In this document: positions 10,344 through 22,706 of the stretch, in pieces
Layout of the letters: each line of letters begins with the position of its first letter
How positions within the stretch are numbered: position 1 is the first letter of the stretch
Assembly: GCA_022605405.1 (NCBI GenBank)
Contig: JABYQQ010000017.1
Coordinates: forward strand, 1,178,001 to 1,242,000
Reading direction: 5' to 3'
Length of the DNA: 64,000 nt
Source of the DNA: Earliella scabrosa
Lineage: Eukaryota; Basidiomycota; Agaricomycetes; Polyporales; Polyporaceae
The notes under the pieces: model-generated
Told to the model about the DNA's origin: nothing
Databases searched by the model: none
Seen by the model: only the letters and a program-made list of their open reading frames with translations
Made by a program: the position numbers and the translations under genes

Positions 10344-12840
10344 TCAACATAAAAGGCGGCGATATCGCACTCCCGGCGTTCGATCACGGCAACAGAGTCG
10401 CTTAGGGTGAGAGACGTCGGCGGGGCAACACGGCCATCGCATAAGCACTTCGCGCAGTGCATTCAGGGCGGATACCCGTCGCCATGGCTTGGCTGCGAAC
10501 AGGCCTGAGGCGTCCAAATCCGGGAGTGCGGGCACAGTCAGCAAACATCGATCGGGAAAGATTCGGGCCAGCAACTCCTCCCGCTGGACTTCGTCCTCTA
10601 CGCGGGGACAGGGATGGAGGTAGCGGTCCAAGGCGAGAAGTTCGTAGCGAAACCCGAGCTCGTGCGCCTCCCAAACGACCCAGACCGCTAGGGGTTCCGG
10701 AACCGTCTCGAAAGAATGCCCGTGCCAAGAGACGGCCTCGTGGTTGTCAGGGCGCAGGTCAGTCTCTCTGAAAAGCCGGCAAAAGATGTGTTTCATCTCG
10801 ATCAGCCGCTTGCCACTCTTGGTGTGGATGTTCATATCCTCTGGGCGCGTATGCAGGTACGTCCTCCAGGTCTGAGTTGACACTTGCGTGGGTTGGGACT
10901 CAGAATGACGGAGGACATAGAGCCATGCAGGCTGGGCGCGCAGCCAGTTTGACAGGTAGGTCAGGCGTCGTTCCTTGGTTCTTGGACCAAGTAAGAGATG
11001 CGGTGATGGAAGCCAATAGCCCCACCAAGTGCGCCCATCCGTCAGTCCATCGCCGTTCGTGGCACGGATGACCGTATCGAGCGCTCGGGCCCAGCTATCT
11101 AATTGGGGTGGACTCCAATCGTCGGCCGATGCGCTCGCTCTTGCAGAGTCAGCGTCATTGCGACCTATATTCCAAACAAGACTCATCAGATGACTGGTGC
11201 TGCGCGCCGGCTCAAAATGCACCCGTGCACACCTGTTTTCCCAGCGAGATAAGTGCCGCCGGCGTTGGATGGAGATGACCCAACTGGGCAATACGGCGCG
11301 CCTCGAGACTCCGGCACCCGAACGAAGGAGCCAGAAGAGTCTGCACGGCGAGACTCTGGCCCCTGAACCAGGGAGCCAGAAGAGTCTGCACGGCGACAAG
11401 AGTCGGAATCCGGAGAGTTCGCGCAACGAGACTCTGCCGGTCGGAAGTTGCCTGCATGAACTCCGTCGACTGAGCGTGTACGTTGAGAGTGGTTGGCGGG
11501 ACGGGATTCGACACCTGGAGATTGATGAGGAGGTCTGGATGGGGGGCCCACAGGAATTTGCAAGGAACCATTTTGGCGCAAGCGGTCTCGAGGAGGTGGA
11601 CGGAGAGAGCGAGGTGGGGCGAAGAATCGACTGCGCTTGTCTTGACGGGCGGCCGTGGAGTCTTCCGGGGGACGTTTGCTCTTTGAGCTCTCAGCAGCAT
11701 TGGGTGTACTGGTGTGCAGACGTGTTTTACTTGTCTGCTGAGATTGGGGTTGAGAGTACGGAGCATGGAGAATGGAACCAGTGAGGGGGATGCGCGATAA
11801 GTCCAAGTAAGCTCCTCCCCCGCGCATGGTTACAGCGAGATGGCGCTCTCCCACCAAGCCTCGAAACGCGACGTCCTCTGAGACGATGGAAGGTGTCTGG
11901 TCCAAATGCGTAGCGCTCTGTAGCTGAACGACCCTGCCAACTCGGATGGTTTCGTCGAGGAGATGATGTTCTCGAACATACCAGACGGGCACCCCTCGCA
12001 GTCGGAGACGGTCCACTACGTCGGGTTGAGACGTCCATGCCCCCATGAGATCGTTGCGGGCATGGGACCCCACATACGGCGGCTGAGTGACAATTGAGCC
12101 ATGCCATTTGATGAACGCTTCGGCCAAAAGCCAATGGCGCTGCGTCTCGGCGACCTGAACGCGATGGTCGCGAAGAGTCGCTGGCAAGTTGCGTGCTCTG
12201 TCGTACGCCGCACGCATGGCCACACCGAACCATCGCAACGAGGAGTCCTCGGGTGTATGGGGAGGCGGATGGTCCAGGAAATCTGTGATGCGAGAGCTCA
12301 TCTCCCGCACCAGCGCGCCCAACGGAAACAGAAATCGCGAGGCAAGTCTTCCGAGACCTTCAATGGGACAACCAGAGGCGGGGAGGAAATCCGCCTGAGT
12401 CGGAGCTTGCCAGATGGGGCCATGTTGATGTCCGGGGGGAACCGGGCGGGAGATGGCGGCGAGGAACTCATATTTGTTCACATAGATCTGTGGCCACTGA
12501 ATGGGGTTGGCCGCTCCGTAGCGTCCATCTCGACGCATCGCAACTGAAATTAACCCAGTCACAATCGCCGGGACGTACTCGACGTTAGGGGAGGTGACGA
12601 GGAGCTCGCCCAACGAATCCATCGCCGCAACAAGCCCATCGCTCACGGATGGGGCACCTTTAACCGCGGCAGTCTGTCGTGAGCATTAACTTCACGGACG
12701 TTGCGTAGATCTTGACTTACCTTCAAGAGGTCTAGCGGAAGCGAGCGTGAACGCTGACAGCTTGGACATTGCGCCAAAACTTCGATACATTGTAAGGATA
12801 CGATAGAGACACCTTGATCAACACTTGACTTACCGCCGAT
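10344..12840 (-). CDS. Unrecognised large protein, member of a fungal repeat-like gene set
   Basis: Two long coding segments on the minus strand (12,646-11,234 and 11,180-10,344) are joined by a 53-nt intron. Splice signals at about 12,836 and 12,724 suggest small upstream exons, one with CPSCQRSRS, so the true start lies further right and is not fixed. The first segment is a globular half followed by a Ser/Arg/Pro-rich low-complexity tail with repeated ESRRADSSGS-like units encoded near 11,300-11,450. The second contains WWGYWLPSPHLLLGP and FRYELLALDRYLHP. I recall similar hypothetical proteins in many copies in Agaricomycete genomes but cannot name a domain or function. It is divergent from the + gene at 13,722. 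Its company (KDZ, MITEs, LTR element) suggests a mobile or repeat-associated gene, which is inference. Confidence 0.6.
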
Positions 12841-13721
12841 CACATAGTCACAGGTCGAGGCAGTGGGAACTTAGAGGCGAGAACGCTCTATCCAACTTGA
12901 TTGCGCTGTTACGGTCACATGTCACAAGCGCCAACTGTGACAGACGCAGCTGGAGCCGTGACTGGTGAGCTGGCGATAGTACCAACGTCGTTGGTCCACG
13001 ACCGCCTTCCCCCACGGCAGAGAAGGTGAGCCTTGCAATATCTACGTAGACATTTTTGATACATAGCACGAGCGCTGCGTGACCAATCTCCGCGACAGAA
13101 GACGCGGATGAGGGGCACCCGGCAGCCCCATGTTCTCGCAGGGCTGCAGCTCTGGTTTGAATGCCAACCACACCAACACCTCTACCGAACGGGCGCCGTG
13201 AATGATGCCAACTTGGCGTTGGCATCCATGGCAGGGAGTCCCGCTGTTTGACTGCGCGTCGCGGCGGCCACTTGCCCGAAATGAACAAACCAGCCGAGCC
13301 GACGGGTAGCGCCAGCCCGCACGACGATACGGAACGTCAACGCGATATGTCGGGGTCGCGGTTGTCGTAGCCGAGATCTAGCTAGCTCCTTGTCCCCTTG
13401 CAATTTGATGGTGGGCGACCGACGCGGTGAATTCGCCGCGGCGCGGGCCCGACCGCCTCCACCCCCGAAACTTTGGCCCCAAGGCCGGCTAGGACCCTCA
13501 GGGCGATTGCAGGATCTGCGACAAGATCTCCTCGTTGTCACGAATGGGCGCGCAGGCGAAGCCCCCGCCACTCTCATACAAATACTCCGTCAGCGTCTGC
13601 TCGCCCACCTATCCTGCCCCGAGTCCCGCTGCGCTGCGCGTAACCGTGAACCTCCCTGCCCATCCAATCCGTCCGTCATTGTCTACCGTGTTACCGCTCT
13701 CTGGCTCTAGCTTCCCTCACG
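12841..13721. other. Divergent intergenic region, may hold upstream exons of the minus-strand gene
   Basis: Lies between two divergently transcribed unrecognised genes. Open frames occur on both strands (for example - 13,288-12,848), but I see no conserved motif. It probably contains the promoters of both genes and perhaps the first exon(s) of the left gene. No transposon ends were found. Confidence 0.35.
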
Positions 13722-15199
13722 ATGGTCGACCCTCGAGTCAAGGAAATCGTCAAGGAGTCCCTTCCTACTCATGCCGAACTGCAAGCTAGTCTGCATCGTT
13801 GCCCCAACTCCAAGCTAAGGCATCATCGGTAAGCTCATCCATCGCAGGTCTGCTCACACCCTCTCACATCTTTCACCAGCTACGGGGTGTCTTACGGGGT
13901 CAAGAACCGCTATAATGTGGGCAAGGTCTTCGAGTTCGTGAGTCTCATCTTCGTCCTCATGCCCCCCTACTCGACCTCACTCTGCGGGCAGTGCGGTCTG
14001 CGCGGAGATCAGACATGCGTGTACGACGGTCGCCTTCTCCCTTTGCAAGTCTCGGTCGAGAATGCCCTTCGTTACTATACCCGTCTTTCGGTCATGGACC
14101 CTCCGCCATTCCACGATGTCGAGTTCGGGGAGTGGTGTGGCCGCGCTGCCGCTGACTTGAACGCCGTGCTCCACCTCGGCAGAGAGAGCCAAGCGTCGCC
14201 ATTTGTGACCACCCCCAGCCGCTCCCTCGGGTTCGCGCGGTTCATGCTCGGAATCAAGGACACGGCGGAAGGCCCGCAGCACGTCGAAATGCGAGCCGGC
14301 GTCATCAAACCTCGTCAGCCGCGGGTCACGACGATGGTCACTGTGCCCTTAGCGTTCTACGAGAGGGTGAGAGTACTTGTCCTACCCGCCCTGCACCCTG
14401 GCTAACCCAGCGTCAGGATTGGGTCGAACCTCGACTGCTCGACGCTCAAGGTCGCAAAGAGGGCTCGTACATTTGCTACAGTCTTCGTCAGCCGGAGGTT
14501 CTGAGTGCGTGGGACCTTTCACCCACTGCTCGCAAGATCCCCGGCAAATGGGAGATGTACGAGCCCATCCAGCGGGACTGGCAACCGGCCTTGCCAGCAT
14601 CGCATGTGATGACTCTCTTGCCCGGCCAAGGGGTCATCTACCGCAAGGTCGGGGTGAAGCACATGGTCGACTTCCCGGACGTGATGCGCCGCATGCTCCC
14701 TGATGTCTGGCGCGCGGACGAAGGGCGCATTCCGTCCTTCCTCAACCATCTCGCGGCTTTGGTCGGCGTGCAGATCGAACCGGTCGCTCGCATCACTTAC
14801 TCCAATACGTCGACGGAAGGATCCTTCAACTCCCGCGGCGCACGCTCCTCAAGTTCCCGTAGCACGTCTTCGGGCGGCACACTCCCTTCCCAACCAGCGA
14901 GTTCCGCCGACCGTCTACCCTCCTCTGATCACGCACATGACACGACTTCCTCGCTGCTGCCGTCGTCGGGCCAGCGCAAGCGAGGACGTTCACCGACCAC
15001 GAAGAGCCTGTACGGGCAGCAACGGAAGCGTCGTGCTGTTGACGATGACGACGTGATCGTCCTAACCGACAGTGAGTCTGAGGCGGAAACTTCGACCGGC
15101 CAGGGTACTAGACCCCGCGGGGCTCGTCGGATGGTGGCCCCGGGCGTAGGAAGTGCGTCCGACCCTATTCGCGTCTGTGACATCCCCTCCTCTCAGTAG
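13722..15199 (+). CDS. Unrecognised protein with acidic, Ser-rich C-terminal tail
   Basis: The ATG at 13,722 (MVDPRVKEIVKESLPTHAEL) opens a four-exon gene. Introns with good splice sites follow CPNSKLRHHR, NVGKVFEF and VPLAFYER (the last about 14,369-14,417). The first 320 residues look globular (YYTRLSVMDPPPFHDVEFGEW, LPGQGVIYRKVGVKHMVDFP). The rest is low complexity: Ser-rich, then a basic cluster (GQRKRGRSP, QQRKRRAVDDDDVIVLTDSE) typical of a nuclear protein with an acidic patch. No known domain is recognised. It is head-to-head with the unrecognised gene to the left and in the same orientation as the one to the right; the three may form a set. No frameshifts or in-frame stops were seen, so this copy could be expressed. 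Confidence 0.62.
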
Positions 15200-16126
15200 A
15201 GCCACGTCGATGCTGCACTTTGAACGTCCCCAGCGATCTTAGTCGTTCACCTAGACCCATACCACCAGCCCCACACACACACACACACACACTCCTTTGT
15301 CGTGCTACGTTCGCTTCAATCTCTGGCTCTATTGATCATTAGATGTTCGCACATCTTGACTCTGCACACCCGTGGCCTTAGCATAGATCGTCTTGCCCTA
15401 ATCCGTTCTCCACGTAACCTTTGCCATGAATCAGACTGACTTCGACCATCTCCAAGCGGCGACTTTCACTCCTTATTCCTCATCTAGATTGCAACTAATG
15501 TTTCCCACCTGCGTCGATTACGTTCGCTAGACCCTCCTTCCGTACACGAACCTCTGCATAATCTCGTTACTTAACGCCTTCTGCACCTGACCCTTCGTAC
15601 TTTACGCTACCACTTTGCATTGATCTACTGGGGTATCTGATCGCTTTCCTTCGAACGACGTAGGCTGTCGCCGTCGGTGTTGTGTGACATCAATCCTACG
15701 CCTCTCAGCGACGACTCAGGGACTTGGTCGTCTAAACAAGAAATGGAAGAGGTCTAGAGCCGATCACGGCGGGTTGCAATCGAGATAATCCTGACTAACC
15801 GAACGGCGTAGTCTGCGTCAGACCCAATCCGGCGTTCGTCCTGTTTCCCTCGCTGTTCATTCGAACGCACCACGTCCGCCTGTTCCATTTCCTTGCCCTC
15901 AAGCCTCTCTGGTCTTCATGGCTCTACCAACTGGCGAGAATGCGCGCGCGTACGACAAGCCCGACATTGGCCCAGGGCATACCGGAAGAGTAAGTTGATA
16001 CTGCCACGTCAACGATCTGCGTCAGCTGAACAGAAGCATTGTAGCCTGCTCCGGGACAGTCGGGCCCTGGGGGAACACCCGTACAATCACAAATGGTGAG
16101 CTGGATGACGGGTAGCGACATAAGGT
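15200..16126. other. Intergenic region with a (CA)n microsatellite
   Basis: About 930 bp between two + genes. A (CA)11 run lies at 15,272-15,292. The rest is ordinary pyrimidine-rich fungal intergenic sequence. Short exons upstream of the next gene may lie near 15,918-16,080, but none can be supported. Confidence 0.5.
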
Positions 16127-16147
16127 GTGTACCTAACTGTCTGCCAG

Positions 16148-19100
16148 ATGCCTCGCCCTAGCACTCTGCCTACCACCCATGCCTCGTTCGCTGCGGCGGT
16201 AGCCACTGCTCCTGCAAGGAAACCCCACCCAAGCCCCGCTGCTCTCCAGACCACATCGCGCGCGAACATTCCCTTGGGTCAACGTCCGCCTGCGCCCCAA
16301 CTCGTGCGACGCGCCGGTCAACCTACTATTCCCCAACTCCAGCCACGCGCGGGTCAACCTCAACCTGCTTCCGAACCTTGGCCGCGCATGGGTCAACCTC
16401 AAGCTGCGCCTGACGTCCAGCCGCCCGCAGGTCCGAAACGTCAAGCTGCCCCCCGACTCCAGCCACAGATGGGTCAACCTCAACCTGCACTCCAACTCCA
16501 GCGGCGGACGGCACCACCTCAAGCTGGAACCGCAGTCGGGGCGTGCACGGGACATCCTCAACCTGCACCCCTACTCCCGCCGCCGACGGCCCAACCCCGA
16601 GCTGCGCCCCAACTGCTCCCGCCGAACTCCGGTAGCATGATTGCGGCCGGCCAAGGTGCTGCCCTTGTCGATGTGCCCACCTCAAACCCTACGACTCGCC
16701 ATTACCCTCAAGGACGTGTACCTCAGGGGCGCACGACTGCCACGTCAGTGGGACAAGGTCTCGCTTCAAGACCTGCGACTCTGCCCGGGGCCGGGGCGAA
16801 AGCGCCGACACAAGGATATCCTACCCCTCCGCCGGTCGTCCTCAATGATGCGCAGGGGGCGCGGGCCGGGGCCAACAACACGTCGATAGCGCCACATGCT
16901 CTGCCAAAACCTCGGGGGACTTTGCAAGTGTCCGCTCCGGATTCTCGTGCTTTGGGCAACTCAAACCCGGCTCCCCAGCGCCTGATCCGGAGGTCAGCTC
17001 CCCTTGAGCACCCCGCGGTGAGCCATGGGACGGCCGCGAACTCTACCTCGACGAACGCAACCATTGCCGCGCCGCGAGGGCCACAACCCAACTCTGCTCG
17101 CGGCGATTCACACCCCCCGTCGCTTCCTATCGGAGTCTCCCAGAGCAGCACGACGGGCGCAGGGAATACGACCACCGCCCCTACAGGACCTCACACCACC
17201 CATGTACCCAACAGTATGTCCCATTCCAGCGCGCCGCCGCCGTCAGCCCCGCGCCCTGCAAGCGCACGGAGTTCTCCGGTTGTGGCTGCGGTGTCATGCT
17301 CGACGGTTCCTTCAGAGCGACACGTCCAGCCACAGACACACCTCCAAGGCGTCGCCGTGCACACCATCCCCCAAGCGACTCAGCCGGCTCCTCTATCACT
17401 GCCCGCAGCCCCTACTGTGACCCGAGGGTCTGCCGGAGGCAAGCTCTCGCGACCGAACCCTCCCTCGCGCAGTGTCGCTGCAACTGGGGGCCAGGAGCCC
17501 GCTGTTCCGCCGCCTACATCCGTCCCTAGTCATGGATCCGCGGCTGACGCTCGTGAGCTCGGCGCCAACTATCGAGTGAACAGATTCGCGCCGCCGCCAT
17601 CCGTTGACCACGGGAACGTGAATGCCGGAGGCCCGACAGGTCAATGCCAAGGAGCTGCGGGAGCTATAGATGCTGCCGCCGCTCTGCCTGCGGAGGAACA
17701 AGAGCCCGAAGGCGCGAGTTTGTCCTGTGAATCGGATCGTGGAGAGGGCGAAGGTCCTCGTCAGAAGCGCAAGGGGAGGAAGGGGCTAGGGAAAAGGACG
17801 AATCGCGGGAACCCAGATCGTGACAGGACAAATTGGAAACTCTTTCCGCGGGCTGAAGCGTTCCTCAATGACAAAATGAAGGACTGGTTAGCCCTCGACC
17901 CGAGGGACGTGGTCAGGGACCCTTGGGTGGAGAAGATCGCCAATTCAATTACGACCGAGTTGGACGCCAGATTCAACAGCATACAGAAGGCTCGAGAGGT
18001 GAGAATATTAGGGAATAGCAAGGGTTTGTAAAACCCTGAGGGTTTGCAAGGGTATGAACCAAGGGTAAGGGTAAGGGTTGACTTCTCAAGACCCTTGCCA
18101 AACCCTTGACCCTTGGCAAGGGTTGAAGGGTTTGATCAATGTGTGTATATGGACCCTATACACTCTAGTAAGTCAGATTGTGTAGTCATCTAATCACAGT
18201 AAGTGTTGGATCATAGTGTCAATGTGGGTCTAGGAGGCTTTATACACACTGAAGAGCACTTATTGGGACGTTGCCAAGGGTTAATGACCTTCTTTTATAT
18301 GGAAACCCTCAAGGGTTGTCAAGGGTTTCACTGAAGGGTAAGGGTAAGGGTCAGGAAATCTGGACCCTTGCTCAAACCCTTGACCCTTGTTAAGGGTAAG
18401 GGTTTTGAAGGGTAAGGGTAAGGGTGAGTGTGAAATTACCCAAGGGTCACCCTTGCTATTCCCTAGAGAATATGTCGCACAAGCTGGTTTCATCGGAAAT
18501 GCCTGACACGTGAGCAGGCGACACATAACTTTTTCAAGAATCGCCAAGCCGCCGCCCGACGGAGGCTGCAAGACGCTGTGCAAAGCGGCGACTCTTCGGC
18601 CACTTCGATGGTAGCCACGTCATCGGCAGACGGAGCGCATCCAGTTCTACCCCCGAAAACTGCCAAGAGAGAGCAGCCTAACCCGCTGCTGGCTATGATT
18701 ACGGGACGCAAGGTGTCGCCCACGCGCCTATGGGCATCGCATCATAACCGCGAGGTTCGTAAGAAGGCCGGCAGCAAGGACATCGGGCCGTGGAGTGCGG
18801 CCGCTTCACAGCTGTGGAAAGCTCTCCCAGAGGAAGTCAAGAACATATGGGAGGACGAGGCTCGAAAAGCCAATGAGCCCAACGCCGAACAGTACTTCAT
18901 GTAAGCTGCAACGTCGGTAGATATGTGAAGTTAGGCACTGACAACCTAGCCAGTAACCAACTCCATGTACTCCCGATGCTCGCTGACTTCTTGAAAGCTC
19001 TAATCGGGATGGGACCCCAACAAGCGGGACGTTGTATCTTCTACCTCCATTGGGCATGTGAGAAGAAGGATGGCGGGATATTGGACGAAGAGTAAGCCAA

Positions 19101-22100
19101 TTCGCCATGTGCTGAAGGCTCTTCACTGATGCATGACAGAGTGTCCGTGGCCGACAAATTGGGAACGAACGTTTTCTCCACGTTTGAGGGAGGACCACCT
19201 CCCGAAGAGGAGGTGCGCTGGCAACGTTGGGTCGATCATTTCTTAGGTGCGAAGACACGGCAGACTCTGAGACATTGAGCTGACCTGCGTGACTGTCGTA
19301 GCGCGTCGTCCTACACTCAAACACAGCCAGTTCGTGCTCGATGCCAGAGGGCGTCCCATACTGCCGCCGTGGACAGGGCAGGAAACGAAGGACTGGATGG
19401 TCGAGAATCTCGTCGCTTGGTTTGAAGAGATGTGGGGTACGTGCGCCGCCCCAGAACTCCAGCCCGCTCGCCCGCTGACGATGCCTGACTAGCCCTGACC
19501 AGTGAAGACGAACGCCCAATAGACTGGACCGCCGTGACCAGGGCCTCACAAAACTTCGTGTCCACGGAGTGGACGGACACGGTGCACGCCCATCCGTCGA
19601 CCTTGGACCCTTTTCAGTGCTGTTCGCTCTACATGAAACTGGCGCGTGAGCAAAACGGGGAGCGTCCGTTTTCCTTTCTCTTGACGTCACGGACCGCCGC
19701 GGGATCGCCTACCAAGAAACGCCAGATGACTGAGCTAGCGGAGCTGACCACGCCTCACCCAACACCGTCCAAGAAAATCAGGTTATTCGACCTCACCACA
19801 CCCTCCCACCGGCTGTCCCCGGCTCGAACGACCCCGGTTCGTGATATTGCGCTGGTGCCTCCACGCGGTGGAAGATCGCACTCCACGCGGAGTTCAACTC
19901 CATGTTCTGAACTCGGTCCGGAGGGCGGACACTGGCAGGTGCCTTTGGAGACCGACTTTGTCTCCGATGCGGAGTCCGACGCGGAGTCCGACGCGGACAT
20001 GCAAGCAGTGTCCATGCATTTGTCGGACGATGTGCCAACGGGCCTGAACTATGGATACCGTGGGGAGGACTCCGAGGCGCGCGGCGCGCCCAAACAAGGG
20101 GGAGAGAACTCAGACCACGGAGTCTCATCCACCACAGCCACCGAAGCCGGCGGACTTGGACAAGCAGGGCACGAAATGGCCTTGGACGACCACATAGGCC
20201 AAACTGCACCGCAAGGTATGCATGCATACTGTTGGCTCTGCGACGCGATCAAAATACTCACCCGTAGGCAGATGAGACGACGGTTCAGACAGAGCAGAAC
20301 CTGGACCTTAGCAATCCATGCCGCGAGCGTAACCTCTGGCCTCAGTCGGAGGATGAGGGCGATAGAGCGAAGGCTCACGACAACAGTCAAGGTGCGTACC
20401 ACGCGCGCGGCGCCCTGCATCAGTGAGAGGCTCATAGCAGCAATCCAGCCCTTGGTCCATGCGATGGCGCGGAACCGCACGATATCCATCAAGCGACGGG
20501 CATGCATGACGGCCTGCGTGACCACCAGCCGCATCTGCCGGAATCTCACGGACACCCCGAGCTGCACACTGTGCCAGTGGCTGGACCCGATGATGCTCCC
20601 GACATGTCGAGGGGGTACGTGGTATTAGACACGCTGCACGAGGAAGATCGAGCTGGTACCGAGATATACCGTGCCCCAGGGACCGACGAGGACGGACGCG
20701 GGCTCGAGGGGCCTGTGGAGGAGGCACCCGTCGAGTCACAAGGACCATACCAAGCAGACGACCAGCAGACGCCCGCGTTTCACGACGGACATGGTGCCGA
20801 GGGGCCTTACCCCGAGTCTCAACAGGGCGAGCTGCGCACGCACACATCGGCGGGTTACGACGCACACGGACCCGAGGAGCCGTACCCCGAGTCTATACAG
20901 GGCGAGCAGCACACGTCAGAAATATACGGCGCACCAGGTCCCGACTACGATGTCGACCGCGGTGCCGAGGAGCCTCTGGAGGAGCCACACGTGGAGTCTC
21001 AAGTGCCGGCCCAGGCAGACGGGTCGCAGCTCCGCGGACGAGGCGCTGTTTACGACACGGACGGCCCCAAGGAGGCGTACGCGTCTCAAGGGCCGCACGA
21101 CGATGACGGCGAGCATCACACGGGGGAGGTTTACAGCGGGTCAGGTGACGAAGAACAGGGGGAATCCGTCGAAGAAGGACATCGCGACTACCAAGTGTCG
21201 TACGAAGCAGACGACGACCAGTACCCGTCCGTGGTTTACGACCAGTCGCATACGTCGGGGGTTTACGACGAACACGGTGCGGAGGAGCTCTACACCGAGT
21301 ACCAACAGGGCGAGCAGCCCACGCACGCGTTGGCACCTTACGAAGGCCACGGTCTCGACGAGCCGTACCCCGAGTCTGAACAGGACGAGCAGCACACGTC
21401 GGAGGTGTACGGCGCGCCAGGTACGGGCTACATCGTAGATCATGGCGAGGAGCCTGTCGAGAAGCCGTACCCCGAGGCTCACGGAGCATACGACGCCGAC
21501 CAGGAGCAGTGCACGTCGAAGGCTTACGGGGACTCGGGGGAATACACCATGTATCAAGCGGTGTATGAGGGACCATATGAGGCAGACGGCGAGCAGCACA
21601 CGCCCGATGCTCACGACGGTGCGGCGACGGACCAGACCGGCGCGGTAGGGAAGACTGAAGGCGAGCCGTACCGGCGGGACAACCCCGGCTTGAACGTTGT
21701 CCCAATGACCGACCCGTTGGCTGTCGCCCTTCTCAGCTTGTCTCACCCCGCTCAACATGCACTGGCAGCCCTGCCTACCCCTACCCAATCGCTACAGGAA
21801 GAACTCCAGCATGCGCCCCTCCCTGCTGTCCTCCTCGGCGGGCCTTCCGATCACACTTTCCCCCCAGCATATCCGCACACCACAGATCGTTACACGGACA
21901 CGGATCTCGCCGGTGCACACCTCGGGAATACCCTCCCAGGCCAGCTTCCGCATTCTGACGTGAACCATTTTGCCGTTCACGACGGGGGTAGCGCTGGGAT
22001 CTTACAACATGGAGGGATATCTCGGGCCAACACCCGAGGCTGACCAGGCTGCGGGACTGCACGCACCCTCGGATAGTGCCTGGAACCCGATGGAGGCGTT

Positions 22101-22706
22101 CGCTACTCCCCAGGATCACCGGCTGGATGACTACAACGCCGCTGCCGGATACTACCAGTCTCAGATTGCGTGGCCACTGTCAGACATTCCCCATGGCCAG
22201 CAGTACGTGGAAGCGTGGCAAACTCCTGCAAACGGCGACATGGAGGGGCAACATCACGCTGGAGACGTAGCGCCTTTGGAGCAGGCGGATGAGAGGGCAT
22301 ACGGGGTCCAAGAACCGTTGCCTGAAGGAGCCAATCCTTCCGGCAACATGAGTGACAGCGCAGCGTCCCAGGTAAAAAAGGGCCGCCGGAAAGGCACAGC
22401 AGTCCGGCCCCCCGTGTCCTCGAGGACTACCAGGAGCATGGCAGCGACGAATGCCAGCGTCGCACCCGCTGGTGTCCATGAGACGCCCATCGGGACCGAC
22501 GGCGCGAGCGCGAGCGCGAACACAACCGGCAGCGGAAGAGCGAAGCCCGCAAGCTCGACCGACACCGGAAACGGGAAGAAGGCACGCTCCAGAAAACGGA
22601 AGTCCGATGTGCTGGAGGCGGATGCAACTGTGGAAGGGGAATCCTCGTTGATAGCCTCGGGGCCAGGAGAGTCCGCCGGAAACGTCGTACAGAGCAATGG
22701 AGGGGC
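16148..22706 (+). pseudogene. Very large unrecognised protein gene, split by a MITE and a retrotransposon
   Basis: The ATG at 16,148 follows a TGCCAG acceptor-like site. A Pro/Gln-rich N-terminus has 12-16-residue repeats of the QPRAGQPQPA type (16,310-16,620). A basic patch (KGRKGLGKRTNRG) leads to a conserved-looking core (WKLFPRAEAFLNDKMKDWLA, DPWVEKIANSITTELDARFN) cut at 18,008 by a MITE. After it come THNFFKNRQAAARRR, WSAAASQLWKALPEEVKNIW and short exons split by introns of about 50 nt at 18,901, 19,093 and 19,247. The C-terminal third is acidic with repeats such as EPYPESEQDEQHTSEVYGAP (20,600-21,650). Frames connect through a short intron near 20,394-20,429, but near 21,990 the frame changes and I find no good intron, so a frameshift is possible. 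The last readable codons (to 22,706) run into the 5' LTR of a copia composite, and the tail resumes at 32,205. Function unknown. Confidence 0.55.
18001..18473. mobile_element. hAT-type MITE 3 with 8-bp target duplication (element 18,009-18,465)
   Basis: A 457-bp non-coding element bounded by GAGAATAT at 18,001-18,008 and 18,466-18,473. Ends are inverted: TAGGGAATAGCAAGGGT on the left and its exact complement on the right. The interior is packed with AAGGGTAAGGG/CCCTTACCC-type words at both ends around an AT-rich centre (18,140-18,290). The 8-bp duplication and TAG start indicate hAT. It sits in a coding exon of the large + gene; removal with one target copy gives an uninterrupted frame (KAREVRICRTSW...). 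The terminal CCCTA plus the first G of the right target copy forms a splice acceptor (see findings). Confidence 0.9.

Noticed and set aside
18050..18440. AAGGGTAAGGG arrays as interstitial telomere sequence
   Set aside because: They lie inside a MITE with clear inverted ends and 8-bp target copies; they are its subterminal words.
20893..21705. Long minus-strand open frames opposite the acidic repeat region
   Set aside because: Arg-rich shadow of the + strand acidic/Tyr/Pro repeats; no independent support.
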